From contig NZ_JABTYH010000006.1 in the NCBI RefSeq assembly GCF_013314975.1, forward strand, positions 1 through 64,000: 64,000 bases of DNA, in the 5' to 3' direction. The DNA comes from Pseudarthrobacter oxydans (GTDB lineage: Bacteria; Actinomycetota; Actinomycetes; Actinomycetales; Micrococcaceae). The position numbers were made by a program, and so were the translations under genes. This document shows, in pieces, positions 15,506-25,467 of the stretch; within the stretch, counting starts at the first letter, position 1, and each line of letters begins with the position of its first letter. The notes under the pieces were generated by a model. The model worked only from the letters and a program-made list of their open reading frames with translations, made no database searches and was not told the origin of the DNA.

Positions 15506-18500
15506 TCAGCTGGTGGCTGAGGGTGACGGGCTCGCTTCAGGCGCATCGGTGGCTGCCGGCGCGGGCGTGGCCTCGGGTGCGGCAACCGGGATCTTCGCTT
15601 CCGCAGCCACTGCCTTCTGGAGGGCAGCCGCAATCTTCTTCTGCGCCTCGCCGTAGGCTGCGAAGTCCCCTGCAGCTAGAGCCGACTGGCCCTCCCGGAT
15701 CGCCGCATTCGCTTCATCCAGCGCGGCCTTCAGCTCAGCCTTGGCGTCAGCTCCCGCAGGGGTTCCCGGCGCAGCCGGATCTACCGGGGTCTGTCCGTTG
15801 TTGTCCGAATCGCCCGCGGCAGCCCCGGAGTCTCCTCCGAAGAGCTGCTTCAGTGCCTCGTCCAGGGTGGGGGCGAAGCCCACCTTGTCGCCGAATGCCA
15901 CCAGGACGCGCTGCAGTGTGGGGTACGACGTTTCGCCGGTCGACTTGAGGTAGACAGGCTGGACGTACAGGATGCCGCCGCCTACCGGAAGCGTCAGCAG
16001 GTTGCCGTTGAGCACTTCAGACGCTCCCTGGCGCAGCAGGTTGAGGGCCTGCGAAACCGTGGGATCGGAGTTGAACTTGTTTTGCGCCTGGCCGGGACCC
16101 GGCACCTGGATCTCCGGCGGGATCTGCAGCAGCCTCAGCTTGCCGTAGCTCTCCGCCTTCACACCCGCCTCGTTCCCGGCATCCGAGTCAGCGGCAAGGA
16201 AGCCATAGAGCACGTTGCGTGCGTTCCCGTTGACAATCTGCGGGATGAACGACGACGTCAGCTGGAAGGCGGGCTTGTCCTGGTCCGGCATCTGGAGGGA
16301 CATGTAGAACGGCGGCTGCTTAACGCCGCTGTTGGATTCAACGGTGGGATCCGCCGGCACGCTCCAGACATCCTTGGTCTGGTAGAACGTGGACGGATCG
16401 GTCACGTGGTACTCCCCCAAGAGCTGGCGCTGGACCTTGAACAGGTCCTCCGGGTACCGGACGTGGCTCATGACATCGCCGGACATCTCCGAGAAAGGCT
16501 TGAGAGAGGCGGGGAACACCTTCTGCCAGGACTTCAGCAGCGGGTCTTGGTCGTCCCAGGCGTACAGGGTGACCGAACCGTCGTATGCATCAACGGTGGC
16601 CTTCACCGAGTTCCGGATGTAATTGACGGTGCTGTTGGGCAAGGCAACCGCGCGGCCGGACGTGGTCTGGGTGTCCGCCGTGGCATCGGAAAGCCGCTCC
16701 TGCTGGGAGTACGGGTAGAACTGGCTGGTGGTGTAGCCATCCACGATCCATTTGACGCGGCCGTCCACCACTGCCGGATAAGCGTTCCCATCGACGGTCA
16801 GGTATGGGGCAACCTTTTCCACGCGCTCACGGGGACTGCGGTCATACAGGATCTGCGACTCGGGGTTGACGCCGTCCGAAAGCAGCAGGTCCGAGGACTG
16901 GAACTTGATGGAGTAGAGCACGCGGTTGAAGAACGTGCCCACGTTGGGGCCGCCGTTGCCTTCAAAGGTGTACTGGTTGTCCCCCTCGCCTTCCCTGCCC
17001 GACGGCCGGTCCTGCTCGCGGGCTGGGGCGCCGTCCGGCGCGCCAACGATCGAGTAGTCGGGAGAGGATTCACCGAAGTAGATTCGGGGCTCATAGGTTG
17101 AATCGTCACCCAGGACACCTGTTGACGGAATACCCGACTGCAGGAATTCCGGCTTGCCGTCCACGGTGAACTTGTTGCCCTTTGCAGCCACAACACCGTA
17201 GCCATGGGTGTACACAACATGCTGGTTGAGCCAGCCCTGCTGGTTGGTTGCCACGTTGGCGGGGTTGAGTTCGCGGACCGCGATCACGGTGTCCTGGATC
17301 TTGCCGTCCACCTCATACCGGTCCACATTGAGGGCTTCCGGGAACTGGTAGTAGGGGCGGTACTGCTCAAGCTGGGAGAACGCATCCGAAATCAGGTTCG
17401 GGTCCAGCAACCGGATGTTTGCCGTGGTCTGGGCATCGGGCGCGAGGGCTCCGGTGCTGGCCGTGTTGGTGGCATTGTAGCGGTCCACCTGGATCTTGTC
17501 CAGGCCGTAGGCCTCACGCGTGTTGTTGATATTGCGCTGGATGTATTCCTTTTCCAGCGTCTCCTCCGAGGGACGAACCTGGAACTGCTGGATCACCCAC
17601 GGGTAGACACCGCCGGCCAGGATGGACGTGATGACCAGCATGGCGGTTCCGATAACCGGCAGCCGCCACTTGCCGATGATGGCAGCGACAACGAACAGGA
17701 CGGCAACGAGCACCGCCGCCACGGCGAGGATGGCCTTCGTGGGAATGACGGCGTTGACATCCGTGTACAGGGCGCCGGCCCAGCGTCCGCTGTTGCTCTG
17801 GACCGCAGTGAAGCGGTCCAGCCAGAAGTTGAGTCCCAGAAGCACCAGGAAGGAAGCGCCGGCGACGGCGATATGGATCTGTGCGGCCCGGCTGGTGAAG
17901 ACGCCGCGTTCCATCAGGCGGATGCTGCCGTAGAGGTAATGCGTCAGGATGCCCGCGATCCCGGCAATCACCACAACGCTGATCAGGAAGCCGGTCACGA
18001 AACCAAAAAACGGGAGCGACATCAGGTAGAAGCTGATGTCCATACCAAATTCGGGGTCTTCTTTGCCGAAGGGCTCCTGGTTGAAGAACAGGAGGACCTT
18101 CTGCCACTGGCTCGCGGCGGCGCTGCCGGCGAAGAGCCCGAAGAGGACGGGGAGCCCGATCATGACAACGCGCCGGACGGGTTCCAGCTGCGCCTGGTAG
18201 CGGTTCAGGTTGTCCCTGATTTCGGAGTCGGGCGCGTACACCGGGCGGGCGTTGTACGCGATGCGGATCGCGAAGAACACCGCCAGGAACATGATGGCGA
18301 AACCGGCGGCAAAGATACCGATCCGGACCAGGTTCTCGGTGACGAAGACCTCGATGAACCCCAACTGCCGGTACCAGAGGACGTCGGTCCAGACGTTGGC
18401 AAAGAAGATGAAGCCCACTACCACCAGGGCAACAACGATCAAGGTGGGCGTCAACGCCCCGCGTCGTGAAGGGGGCCTGCCTGTGGACATGGTGCTGGCG

Positions 18501-18511
18501 GGACGGGACAA
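15506..18511 (-). CDS. UPF0182 family multi-pass membrane protein
   Basis: 1001 residues. The N-terminal third has about seven membrane segments (for example [20 protein letters not shown] and [20 protein letters not shown]). A large extracytoplasmic region includes conserved stretches such as [34 protein letters not shown] and PRIYFGE. The C-terminus is Ala/Pro/Ser-rich and probably disordered. Widespread in actinobacteria and of unknown function; mycobacterial homologues sit next to the same PDZ-protease neighbour. The TTG start at 18511 has GAGG 8 nt upstream; ATG 18490 is an alternative. Confidence 0.92.
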   Translation of the reverse strand: MSRPASTMSTGRPPSRRGALTPTLIVVALVVVGFIFFANVWTDVLWYRQLGFIEVFVTENLVRIGIFAAGFAIMFLAVFFAIRIAYNARPVYAPDSEIRDNLNRYQAQLEPVRRVVMIGLPVLFGLFAGSAAASQWQKVLLFFNQEPFGKEDPEFGMDISFYLMSLPFFGFVTGFLISVVVIAGIAGILTHYLYGSIRLMERGVFTSRAAQIHIAVAGASFLVLLGLNFWLDRFTAVQSNSGRWAGALYTDVNAVIPTKAILAVAAVLVAVLFVVAAIIGKWRLPVIGTAMLVITSILAGGVYPWVIQQFQVRPSEETLEKEYIQRNINNTREAYGLDKIQVDRYNATNTASTGALAPDAQTTANIRLLDPNLISDAFSQLEQYRPYYQFPEALNVDRYEVDGKIQDTVIAVRELNPANVATNQQGWLNQHVVYTHGYGVVAAKGNKFTVDGKPEFLQSGIPSTGVLGDDSTYEPRIYFGESSPDYSIVGAPDGAPAREQDRPSGREGEGDNQYTFEGNGGPNVGTFFNRVLYSIKFQSSDLLLSDGVNPESQILYDRSPRERVEKVAPYLTVDGNAYPAVVDGRVKWIVDGYTTSQFYPYSQQERLSDATADTQTTSGRAVALPNSTVNYIRNSVKATVDAYDGSVTLYAWDDQDPLLKSWQKVFPASLKPFSEMSGDVMSHVRYPEDLFKVQRQLLGEYHVTDPSTFYQTKDVWSVPADPTVESNSGVKQPPFYMSLQMPDQDKPAFQLTSSFIPQIVNGNARNVLYGFLAADSDAGNEAGVKAESYGKLRLLQIPPEIQVPGPGQAQNKFNSDPTVSQALNLLRQGASEVLNGNLLTLPVGGGILYVQPVYLKSTGETSYPTLQRVLVAFGDKVGFAPTLDEALKQLFGGDSGAAAGDSDNNGQTPVDPAAPGTPAGADAKAELKAALDEANAAIREGQSALAAGDFAAYGEAQKKIAAALQKAVAAEAKIPVAAPEATPAPAATDAPEASPSPSATS

Positions 18512-18657
18512 ACTGGGTACCTCATAGCTGGTCGTCAGATAAATCAGAGCGTGCGTGCGTGCGACGTCCGGCACCGGTCAAACGGCCGGTTTCGTCCGTC
18601 ATATTTGCCACGAGTGGCGGTAGAGCTTAGTTCCTGTCGAGTCTAGTTGCGCCCAGT

Positions 18658-19875
18658 CTAGTTGCCCGGGCAGGCCGGAAGGCCGGACGTGTCCTGACCG
18701 TTACCTGCACGTTTGACGGCGTCGCGCGCCTCTGCCAGGGTCTCCACCCGGACTACCTGCAGCCCGTCGGGGATGTGCCCTGCTACTTCCTGGCAGTTCG
18801 CGGCGGGGGCAAGGAACAACGTTGCTCCCGCGGCCCGGGCCCCCTGCAGTTTCTGTTCGATGCCGCCGATGGGGCCCACGAGGCCGTCCGGGGAGATGGT
18901 TCCGGTCCCTGCGATGTGCTTGCCGCCCGTCAGGTCTCCCGGTGTGACGGTGTCGATGATCCCCAGGGAGAACATCAGCCCCGCGCTGGGACCGCCGACT
19001 TTCTCCAGCGAGATCTCGACGTCGAAGGGGAAGGTGAACAGGTATTTGAGCATTACTCCGAGGATGAAGCGGCCCTCGCCGTTGTCCTGGGGGGTGATGG
19101 TTTCGGTGACGGACTTCCCGTCACGCTCCACTGCCACAGAGACCGGCACGCCGTTTCCCGCGGCCAGTTCCTCCTGGACGACCGCCACCGAGGTGATGTC
19201 CTTGCCGTTAATGGTCTTCAGGATGTCGCCGGGCTGGATCTTTCCGTCCGAGGCCGAATTCTCGGAGAGGCCGGCGGCCTGCAGCTGCTGCCCGAACGGG
19301 ATATCAAGCTCTTTGAGGGCAGAAGCTACGGCGTTCTCCTGTGACGTGGTCATCGCCACGGAACTCTGTTCCTCTGCCTCTTCCCTGGTGGTGCCCGTGG
19401 GATAAAGCAGTTCCACGGGGTGCACGGCTTTGGAAGGGTCAACCCACGCCGAAAACGCATCCAGGATGCTGACCGGGCCGTTGGGGCCGCCGTCCACGTA
19501 GACCGTGGTCAGGTCCAGGTTTCCCTTGGCCGGGTAGGTTTCCCGGCCGCTGATGCTGATGACCGGGCTCCCCTGGCTTTCGCCCAGGGTGTTGTACGTC
19601 GGGCCGGGCGACTCCACGACGTAAGGAACGGGGAGGGTGCCCACGGCAATTCCCAGGCCCAGCGCCGACATTCCCGCGAGCAGCATCGCCGACACTTTCC
19701 TGTCCCGGGGAGCGCGTTCCGGAGCGGGCGCACCGCCCGCCGTGCCGTCGTCGGCCCTTTCCTCATGGGCGGACGTGCCCGGCACGCGTGTTTCGCCTGT
19801 TTGCGCAGGCAGGCCGCGGGTGAAGAGCTCAGGAGCGTGGTCGTCTGAGGGGTGGCCGCCACGGGTTGTAGTCAC
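18658..19875 (-). CDS. PDZ domain and Lon-type (S16) serine protease, YlbL family
   Basis: 405 residues. An N-terminal cytoplasmic stretch (about 1-60) precedes a membrane segment (about 64-84, MLLAGMSALGLGIAVGTLPV). After a PDZ domain (IQPGDILKTINGKDITSVA) comes a Lon C-terminal-like protease domain with catalytic Ser in GGPSAGLMFSLGI and Lys in GGIEQKLQGA. In Bacillus the homologue YlbL/DdcP acts in DNA-damage checkpoint recovery; the substrate here is unknown. The GTG at 19875 follows TAGTCT (19888-19883) by 7 nt and lacks a Shine-Dalgarno, so it is probably leaderless. Confidence 0.92.
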   Translation of the reverse strand: MTTTRGGHPSDDHAPELFTRGLPAQTGETRVPGTSAHEERADDGTAGGAPAPERAPRDRKVSAMLLAGMSALGLGIAVGTLPVPYVVESPGPTYNTLGESQGSPVISISGRETYPAKGNLDLTTVYVDGGPNGPVSILDAFSAWVDPSKAVHPVELLYPTGTTREEAEEQSSVAMTTSQENAVASALKELDIPFGQQLQAAGLSENSASDGKIQPGDILKTINGKDITSVAVVQEELAAGNGVPVSVAVERDGKSVTETITPQDNGEGRFILGVMLKYLFTFPFDVEISLEKVGGPSAGLMFSLGIIDTVTPGDLTGGKHIAGTGTISPDGLVGPIGGIEQKLQGARAAGATLFLAPAANCQEVAGHIPDGLQVVRVETLAEARDAVKRAGNGQDTSGLPACPGN

Positions 19876-20007
19876 CCAACCAAGACTACGCGGTGCAGGT
19901 GGATGCCAGCTCTTTGCCTAGAGCGAACGACGACGCCGTCCGGCAGACAGCCGACCATGGCCGGGGTACCGTGAAGGTTGACAGCCACACCGACGATCGG
20001 CGGGATC

Positions 20008-21474
20008 ATGACCTCCAATCCACTCAATCCGTCCAACGGCGACGACACCCCCAAGGATCCATTGACCGAGATGCTGCAGAACCTGATGGGCGGCAAGGGG
20101 ATGGAGAATTTCGACCCCGCTGAACTGGCCAAGGCTGCGGGGCTTCCGAACGACCCCAACCTGCTGGCGCAGATGTTCTCCCAGGTGCAGGCAATGATGA
20201 GCGCCCCTTCGGAGGGGCCCGTCAACTGGCAGCTTGCCCACGACAACGCCCGCCGTGTTGCCGCGAGCGGCAGCGACCCTTCGGTAACGTCCCAGCAGTC
20301 ACGCGAGGTTGACGAGGCCCTCCGCCTGGCGGAGCTGTGGCTGGACCCCGTCACGGACCTTCCCGCCACGGGCCTGATCGGCCGGGCCTGGTCCCGGGCG
20401 GAATGGGTAGAGGCCACGCTGGGCACCTGGAAGCGGCTGACCGAGCCGGTGGCCAACAGCATCGCAAATGCGCTGTCCTCGGCCATGACGGAGCAGATGC
20501 CCGAGGAAATGAAGTCCATGATGGGCGGGGCGTCCTCGATGCTCCAGAACATGGGCGGCGCCATCTTCGGCATGCAGTTGGGCCAGGCCATCGGTGCCCT
20601 CTCCGCTGATGTGGTCAGTTCCACCGACATCGGGGTCCCCCTCGCGGACCTGGAGATGGCTCTGCTGCCGGCCAACGTCGCGGCGTTCGGGGAGGGCCTG
20701 TCCCTGCCCGAGAACGACATCCGGCTCTTCCTCGCAGTGCGGGAAGCCGCCCACGCACGGCTGTTCGTCCAGGTTCCTTGGCTCCGCGGACACCTGCTGG
20801 GTGCCATCGAGGCGTACGCCCGCGGTATCCACATCGACACCTCGCGCATCGAGGAACTTGCACGGGACCTTGACCCCAGCAACCCGGAAGGCATCCAGGA
20901 GGCCCTGTCGCAGGGTGTCTTCATGCCGCAGCGGACGCCGGCGCAGGACCAGGCCCTCGAAAAGCTGGAGACCGCCCTGGCGCTGGTGGAGGGCTGGGTG
21001 GACGAGCTCACTGCCGCGGCCACCGAGAACCTGCTGCCGTCCGCGGGCGCGCTGCGGGAGACCGTGCGGCGCCGGCGGGCAACCGGCGGTCCGGCGGAGC
21101 ACGCCTTTGCCTCCCTGGTGGGGCTGGAGCTGCGGCCCCGCAGGCTGCGCGACGCCGCCACGTTGTGGGCCACCCTCAAGGAAGAACGCGGCATCGAGGG
21201 CCGCGACGCCATCTGGCACCACCCGGACCTGCTGCCCACTGCCGAGGACCTGGACGATCCCAAGGGCTTCAGCGGGCGCCGCAAGCTGGCAGAAGCAAGT
21301 GACAGCGAAGTGGACGACGCTTTGCAGAAGCTCCTCAGCGGCGGCTTCGACTCCCCGCCGGAAGCGGAAGAAGGCAGTGGCGCCGGCGGACAGGACGGCA
21401 CTGCAAAGAAGGACGACGGCGGGCGTCCCGACGACGAGGGCAGTGAGGGCCAGGAGGGCCAGCCGAAAGGCTAG
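20008..21474 (+). CDS. DUF2342 zincin-like metalloprotease family protein
   Basis: 488 residues. The family is annotated as zinc-dependent metalloprotease or hydrolase and is common in actinobacteria next to the YlbL-like protease. The segment NDIRLFLAVREAAHARLF, before VPWLRGHLLGAIEAYARG, corresponds to the conserved motif; it is REAAH rather than HExxH, so peptidase activity is not assured. Gly/Met-rich helices (MMGGASSMLQNMGGAIFGMQ) precede it and the acidic C-terminus looks disordered. ATG 20008 is preferred; a TTG at 19978 lies 5 nt behind TACCGT (19967-19972). Confidence 0.85.
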   Translation: MTSNPLNPSNGDDTPKDPLTEMLQNLMGGKGMENFDPAELAKAAGLPNDPNLLAQMFSQVQAMMSAPSEGPVNWQLAHDNARRVAASGSDPSVTSQQSREVDEALRLAELWLDPVTDLPATGLIGRAWSRAEWVEATLGTWKRLTEPVANSIANALSSAMTEQMPEEMKSMMGGASSMLQNMGGAIFGMQLGQAIGALSADVVSSTDIGVPLADLEMALLPANVAAFGEGLSLPENDIRLFLAVREAAHARLFVQVPWLRGHLLGAIEAYARGIHIDTSRIEELARDLDPSNPEGIQEALSQGVFMPQRTPAQDQALEKLETALALVEGWVDELTAAATENLLPSAGALRETVRRRRATGGPAEHAFASLVGLELRPRRLRDAATLWATLKEERGIEGRDAIWHHPDLLPTAEDLDDPKGFSGRRKLAEASDSEVDDALQKLLSGGFDSPPEAEEGSGAGGQDGTAKKDDGGRPDDEGSEGQEGQPKG

Positions 21475-21510
21475 GACCCCGCCCCGGCGGTGGCTGCCGG
21501 CAGTACGGAT

Positions 21511-22110
21511 TCAGTCAGCGTCGGGGTCTGCCATGCCGCGTCCGGTGGCAAAGGAAACACCCTCAAGGAACGCCTTGGCCCGCTGCGTCTCCGGGTACGC
21601 CTCGAGCAGCTGCCAGAAGGCAGCGTTGTGCGCAGCCACCAGCAAGTGGGCGAGCTCATGGAGCAGGACGTAGTCGATCACCCACTGGGGCATGGGACGC
21701 AGTTTGTCCGAGAGCCTGATGGTTCCCTCTGCCGGAGTGGCAGAACCCCAACGCGAGTTCTGGTTGCTGACCCAGCGCACCGACGTCGGTACGGCGCGTC
21801 CCCCCAGGTACTTGGCAGACAATTGAGCCGCATGTTCCGCGAGGGCAGCGTCCGTGGCCGGCCGCCTCCTGCCCGCTGCCGCCCGCCGCTCCCCCTGGCG
21901 CTGCAGCTTTGCCACCATCTTGTGCACCCATTCGGCTTCCTGGGCAGCAGTGAACCGGGCGGGTATCGCGACCACCGCGGTTCCGTTCTCCCAGAACGCG
22001 GCTACGGTGCGGGTGCGCCGGGACGAACGCCGGACCACTACAGGCGCGCCGTCCTCCGTGGTGATGGAAGCAGCAGCCGCCACCTTATGCCCCGCGAAGT
22101 GGCCGGCCAT
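21511..22110 (-). CDS. YgjP-type metallopeptidase (M48-like, DUF45)
   Basis: 199 residues. The zinc site is explicit: LLHELAHLLVAAHNAAFWQLL supplies HExxH and the third His. It follows the family segment NQNSRWGSATPAEGTIRLS. Soluble; substrate unknown. The ATG overlaps the uvrD2 stop (TAATG), so it is translationally coupled to the helicase gene. Confidence 0.9.
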   Translation of the reverse strand: MAGHFAGHKVAAAASITTEDGAPVVVRRSSRRTRTVAAFWENGTAVVAIPARFTAAQEAEWVHKMVAKLQRQGERRAAAGRRRPATDAALAEHAAQLSAKYLGGRAVPTSVRWVSNQNSRWGSATPAEGTIRLSDKLRPMPQWVIDYVLLHELAHLLVAAHNAAFWQLLEAYPETQRAKAFLEGVSFATGRGMADPDAD

Positions 22111-24245
22111 TACAGCGACGTGCTTTCCGTCAGGACACGCAGGACGTCTTCCCCATACCGTTCAAGCTTTGCAGGTCCCACCCCTGCCAGCCGGGCGAGC
22201 TCTTCGAGCGACGCTGGGCGTGCTTCGGCAATGGCCGTCAGGGTTGCGTCGGTGAACACCACGAATGCGGGCACCTCGGCGGAGAGGGCAACCTCCCGGC
22301 GCCAGTTACGGAGGGCGTCGAAGGTTTGTTCCTCGTAGCCCGGCGGACAGGAGTTGCACCGGCCCACTTTGCGTTCCGCCCCGGTGCCGAGCATGCTTCC
22401 GCAGACCCTGCACATGGCGGGAGCGGCGGCTTTCCTGCGGGTCACCGTCACCTTCCCCCGGGTGCTTGAACTGGCCACGGAGTCGGGACGCAATCCATCA
22501 AGGAACCTTGAGGGTTTGCGGTTGGCGCGGCCGCCCGGGGTCCGGGCGGTGGACCATGACAGGGACAGGTGTTCACGTGCCCGGGTGATTCCCACGTACA
22601 GGAGCCGGCGTTCCTCGTCCACCGATTCCGGGGAGTCGGCAAACGAAATGGGCATCAGCCCTTCACTGAGCCCCACCAGGAAGACGGCGTCCCATTCCAG
22701 GCCCTTGGCTGCGTGGAGGGAGGCAAGAGTTACACCCTGGACGGTGGGGGCGTGCTGCGCCAGGGAACGTTCCTGGAGTTCGTTGACGAAGTCGGCCAGG
22801 CTGAACTGTGTGCCCCGTACCTGGACCAGTTCATCCGCAAGGGCAACCAGCGCGGCCAGAGACTCCCAGCGCTCCCGGAGGGCCCCGCCGCTGTGCGGGG
22901 CCGCATCCGTGTAGCCAAGCGAGGAGACGATGTCGCGGACCAGCTGCCCGAGCGGCTGGGGGGAGTCCGTCTCGGCGACGGCCCGGGTGGCCGCGCGCAG
23001 CTGCAGGATGGCGTCGCGCACCTCCTTGCGGGCAAAGAACCGTTCACCGCCGCGCAGCTGGTAGCCGATGCCGGCGGCGGCGAGGGCCTGTTCGTATGCC
23101 TCGGACTGGCCGTTGGTGCGGAACAGGACAGCAACCTCGCTGGCGGGTGTCCCGGCGTCGAGCAGTGCCTTGATCTTTTGGGCAACCGTGGCGGCCTCCG
23201 CCTCGTCATCCGCACATTCCGTAAACTGCGGCGCCGGGCCTGCCGGCCGCTGGGCCACAAGCTGCAGGGGCGAGGCCCAGGCGGCGTCGGCCACGGGACC
23301 TCCGCTGCGCCTGCCCGCCAAAAGGTCGTTCGCGAGCTTCACCACCTGAGGCGTGGAGCGGTAGTCCCGGATGAGCTTGACCACGTTGGCCTGCGGATAG
23401 CGGGCTTTGAACTCCAGCAGGTGCTTAGGGGAAGCTCCGGTGAACGAATAGATGGTCTGGCTTGCGTCTCCAACAACGCAGAGCTCGTCGCGGCCGCCCA
23501 GCCAGAGTTCCAGGAGCCGCTGCTGCAAGGGGGAAACGTCCTGGTACTCGTCCACCACGAAGTGGCGGTACTGCTCACGGACGGTGGCAGCGACCTTCTC
23601 GTCCTCCTGGAGGATTCCCACCGTGATCAGCAGGACGTCCTCGAAGTCAATGACGTTGCGGTCGGTCTTGACGTCCTCGTAGGACTGGAAGACGCGGGCT
23701 ACGGCGGTGAGGTCGAAGCCGCCCGGGGCTCCCCTGTCCTGCGCGTTTTCCAGGTAGTTTGCCGGCGTGAGCATGGACACCTTGGCCCATTCGATCTCCG
23801 AGGCGAGGTCGCGGATGGAAGCCCTGTCGGTGCTGAGCCGGAGCCGCCGGGCGGCCTCGGCCAGCATCTGGGCTTTGTGGTCCAGCAGGTTGGGCAGGGT
23901 ACCGCCAACAGCCTGCGGCCAGAAAAACTGCAGCTGGCGCAGCGCCGCGGCATGGAAGGTGCGCGCCTGAACGTTTCCCGCTCCAAGGTCACGCAGCCGG
24001 CTGCGCATCTCGGCCGCAGCGCGGGCCGTGAAAGTCACGGCCAGCAGCCGCTGCGGCGAGTAGACGCCGGAATGGACGCCGTAGGCGATGCGGTGGGTGA
24101 TGGCGCGGGTCTTTCCGGTCCCCGCCCCGGCCAGGACGCACAGCGGCCCGCTCAGGGTGCTGGCCACCTCCCGCTGCTCCGCGTCCAGGCCTCCCAGGAT
24201 GCGGTCCTCAAGGGATGCTGCCCCGTCAAATTGTTCTGTAGTCAC
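22110..24245 (-). CDS. uvrD2: ATP-dependent DNA helicase UvrD2 (SF1A with HRDC domain)
   Basis: 711 residues. 3'-5' DNA translocase of the UvrD/Rep family. Motifs: Q motif and Walker A LCVLAGAGTGKTRAITHR, VTFTARAAAEMRSRL (Ia), VVDEYQDVSPLQQ (II), GDASQTIYSFTGAS (III), LIRDYRSTPQVV (IV), and VTLASLHAAKGLEWDAVFL (V) before LLYVGITRAREHLSLSW (VI). Then comes a four-Cys motif region (CRVCGSMLG...CNSCP) and an HRDC domain at the C-terminus (TLTAIAEARPASLEELARL). This zinc-like plus HRDC layout is that of mycobacterial UvrD2. GTG start at 24245. Confidence 0.95.
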   Translation of the reverse strand: MTTEQFDGAASLEDRILGGLDAEQREVASTLSGPLCVLAGAGTGKTRAITHRIAYGVHSGVYSPQRLLAVTFTARAAAEMRSRLRDLGAGNVQARTFHAAALRQLQFFWPQAVGGTLPNLLDHKAQMLAEAARRLRLSTDRASIRDLASEIEWAKVSMLTPANYLENAQDRGAPGGFDLTAVARVFQSYEDVKTDRNVIDFEDVLLITVGILQEDEKVAATVREQYRHFVVDEYQDVSPLQQRLLELWLGGRDELCVVGDASQTIYSFTGASPKHLLEFKARYPQANVVKLIRDYRSTPQVVKLANDLLAGRRSGGPVADAAWASPLQLVAQRPAGPAPQFTECADDEAEAATVAQKIKALLDAGTPASEVAVLFRTNGQSEAYEQALAAAGIGYQLRGGERFFARKEVRDAILQLRAATRAVAETDSPQPLGQLVRDIVSSLGYTDAAPHSGGALRERWESLAALVALADELVQVRGTQFSLADFVNELQERSLAQHAPTVQGVTLASLHAAKGLEWDAVFLVGLSEGLMPISFADSPESVDEERRLLYVGITRAREHLSLSWSTARTPGGRANRKPSRFLDGLRPDSVASSSTRGKVTVTRRKAAAPAMCRVCGSMLGTGAERKVGRCNSCPPGYEEQTFDALRNWRREVALSAEVPAFVVFTDATLTAIAEARPASLEELARLAGVGPAKLERYGEDVLRVLTESTSL

Positions 24246-24302
24246 TTCTGCTGCTCTTTGTCTCGACTACCGCGTGCTGGAGTCTGGTGGATTCGTGGTG
24301 GG

Positions 24303-25325
24303 TCAGGCCTCGGCCAGGTCCCGGATGCGTCCGCCATACCAGTGCTCTATCAGCGAGCGGGCAATGGAAAGCCGGCTCGAAATGGTGATATCGCCGGCGA
24401 GTACAGCCTCCTGGAGTTCCTCCCGGCTGAACCAGCGCGCCCTGGTGACCTCAACGCCGTCGGGCCTTGCCTCGGCGTCTTCGGTGACGGCGGTAAATCC
24501 AAGCATAAGGGAGGCCGGGAACGGCCACGACTGCGATCCGAGGTACTGGCATGTGGTCACCCGGACTCCCACCTCCTCATAAATCTCGCGGACCACGGCC
24601 TGTTCGAGTGATTCCCCGGGCTCCACGAAGCCGGCCAGCGTGGAATAGTTCCTGGCGTCCAGCGGACCGCCGCCGCCCAGCAGCAGCCGTCCGTCCGGAC
24701 CCACAACGGTAACGATGATGGCCGGGTCTGTCCGTGGGTAGTGTTCCGAGGAATCCGCAGGACACCGGCGGACCCAGCCGCCGGCCTCGACCTCCGTGGG
24801 GGTACCGCAGCGCGGGCAGTGGGTGTGCCCGGCGTGCCAGTTGGTGATGGCACTGGCCTCCACAAAGAGGGCAGTGTGTGTGGCGCTCAGCCCCGCTGCG
24901 ACCTCGCGGAAGCCGGCCCAGCGGGCATCGGACGGGATCCCGGCTGTACCCGGAGCAACCTGCTCCGGGAGCACATAAAGCAGGAGCCCCGTTCCAGCCG
25001 GCAGATCCGAATCCGGAAGCGCGGAGCCCAGGTAGATGACCAGTTCAGGCGCCGACCCGGCTGCCGTGAGCTCCTGGAACAACGGCTGTGCGGCGGCTAC
25101 GCACAGGCCGCCGCCCTGCACCAGGCCCTGCCGCCCGGACAGCACAACAGCGAGCGTTCCGGGACTGGCCAGTTGTTCGTCCACGATCCCCGGCGCCGTC
25201 CGGACGGCCGACCCGCGGTCCACCAGCGCCGGCCTGACGGGGAGGAGGGTGTCCATGAGGTGGTTCGCAGGCAGCGTTGCCGGCTGCCCCTGGTAGACCG
25301 GTGTAACAGACTCCGCATGGCTCAT
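24303..25325 (-). CDS. nudC: NAD(+) diphosphatase NudC
   Basis: 340 residues. Nudix hydrolase that cleaves NADH to NMNH and AMP and can remove NAD caps from RNA. A zinc ribbon (HCPRCGTPT and RRCPADSSEHYPR) is followed by a Nudix box from GFVEPGESLEQA to REIYEEVGV, and the NudC-specific SQSWPFPASLM (family consensus SQPWPFPxS, here with Ser for Pro). ATG 25325 is preferred, with GGTGGA upstream. It lies 57 nt upstream of uvrD2 on the same strand. Confidence 0.94.
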   Translation of the reverse strand: MSHAESVTPVYQGQPATLPANHLMDTLLPVRPALVDRGSAVRTAPGIVDEQLASPGTLAVVLSGRQGLVQGGGLCVAAAQPLFQELTAAGSAPELVIYLGSALPDSDLPAGTGLLLYVLPEQVAPGTAGIPSDARWAGFREVAAGLSATHTALFVEASAITNWHAGHTHCPRCGTPTEVEAGGWVRRCPADSSEHYPRTDPAIIVTVVGPDGRLLLGGGGPLDARNYSTLAGFVEPGESLEQAVVREIYEEVGVRVTTCQYLGSQSWPFPASLMLGFTAVTEDAEARPDGVEVTRARWFSREELQEAVLAGDITISSRLSIARSLIEHWYGGRIRDLAEA

Positions 25326-25467
25326 AGGTCCACCGTACTGACTGGGGCTGACAAATGACATTTCCAGCCGTCCCACCGCGGCACCACCCCCCCCCTATTT
25401 GCAGGTATCTCAAGACTCGCCGCCGCCGGACCGGCCTCCCGGCCCGCAGGCAATCTACCGTTGAAAG

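Noticed and set aside
19872..21401. Long minus-strand open frame opposite the DUF2342 gene
   Set aside because: Ser/Arg-rich translation with no domain, fully antisense to a conserved gene.
22569..24611. Long plus-strand open frame (680 codons) opposite uvrD2
   Set aside because: It is antisense to a gene with all SF1 helicase motifs and encodes no recognisable domain; long shadow frames are common at this GC content.
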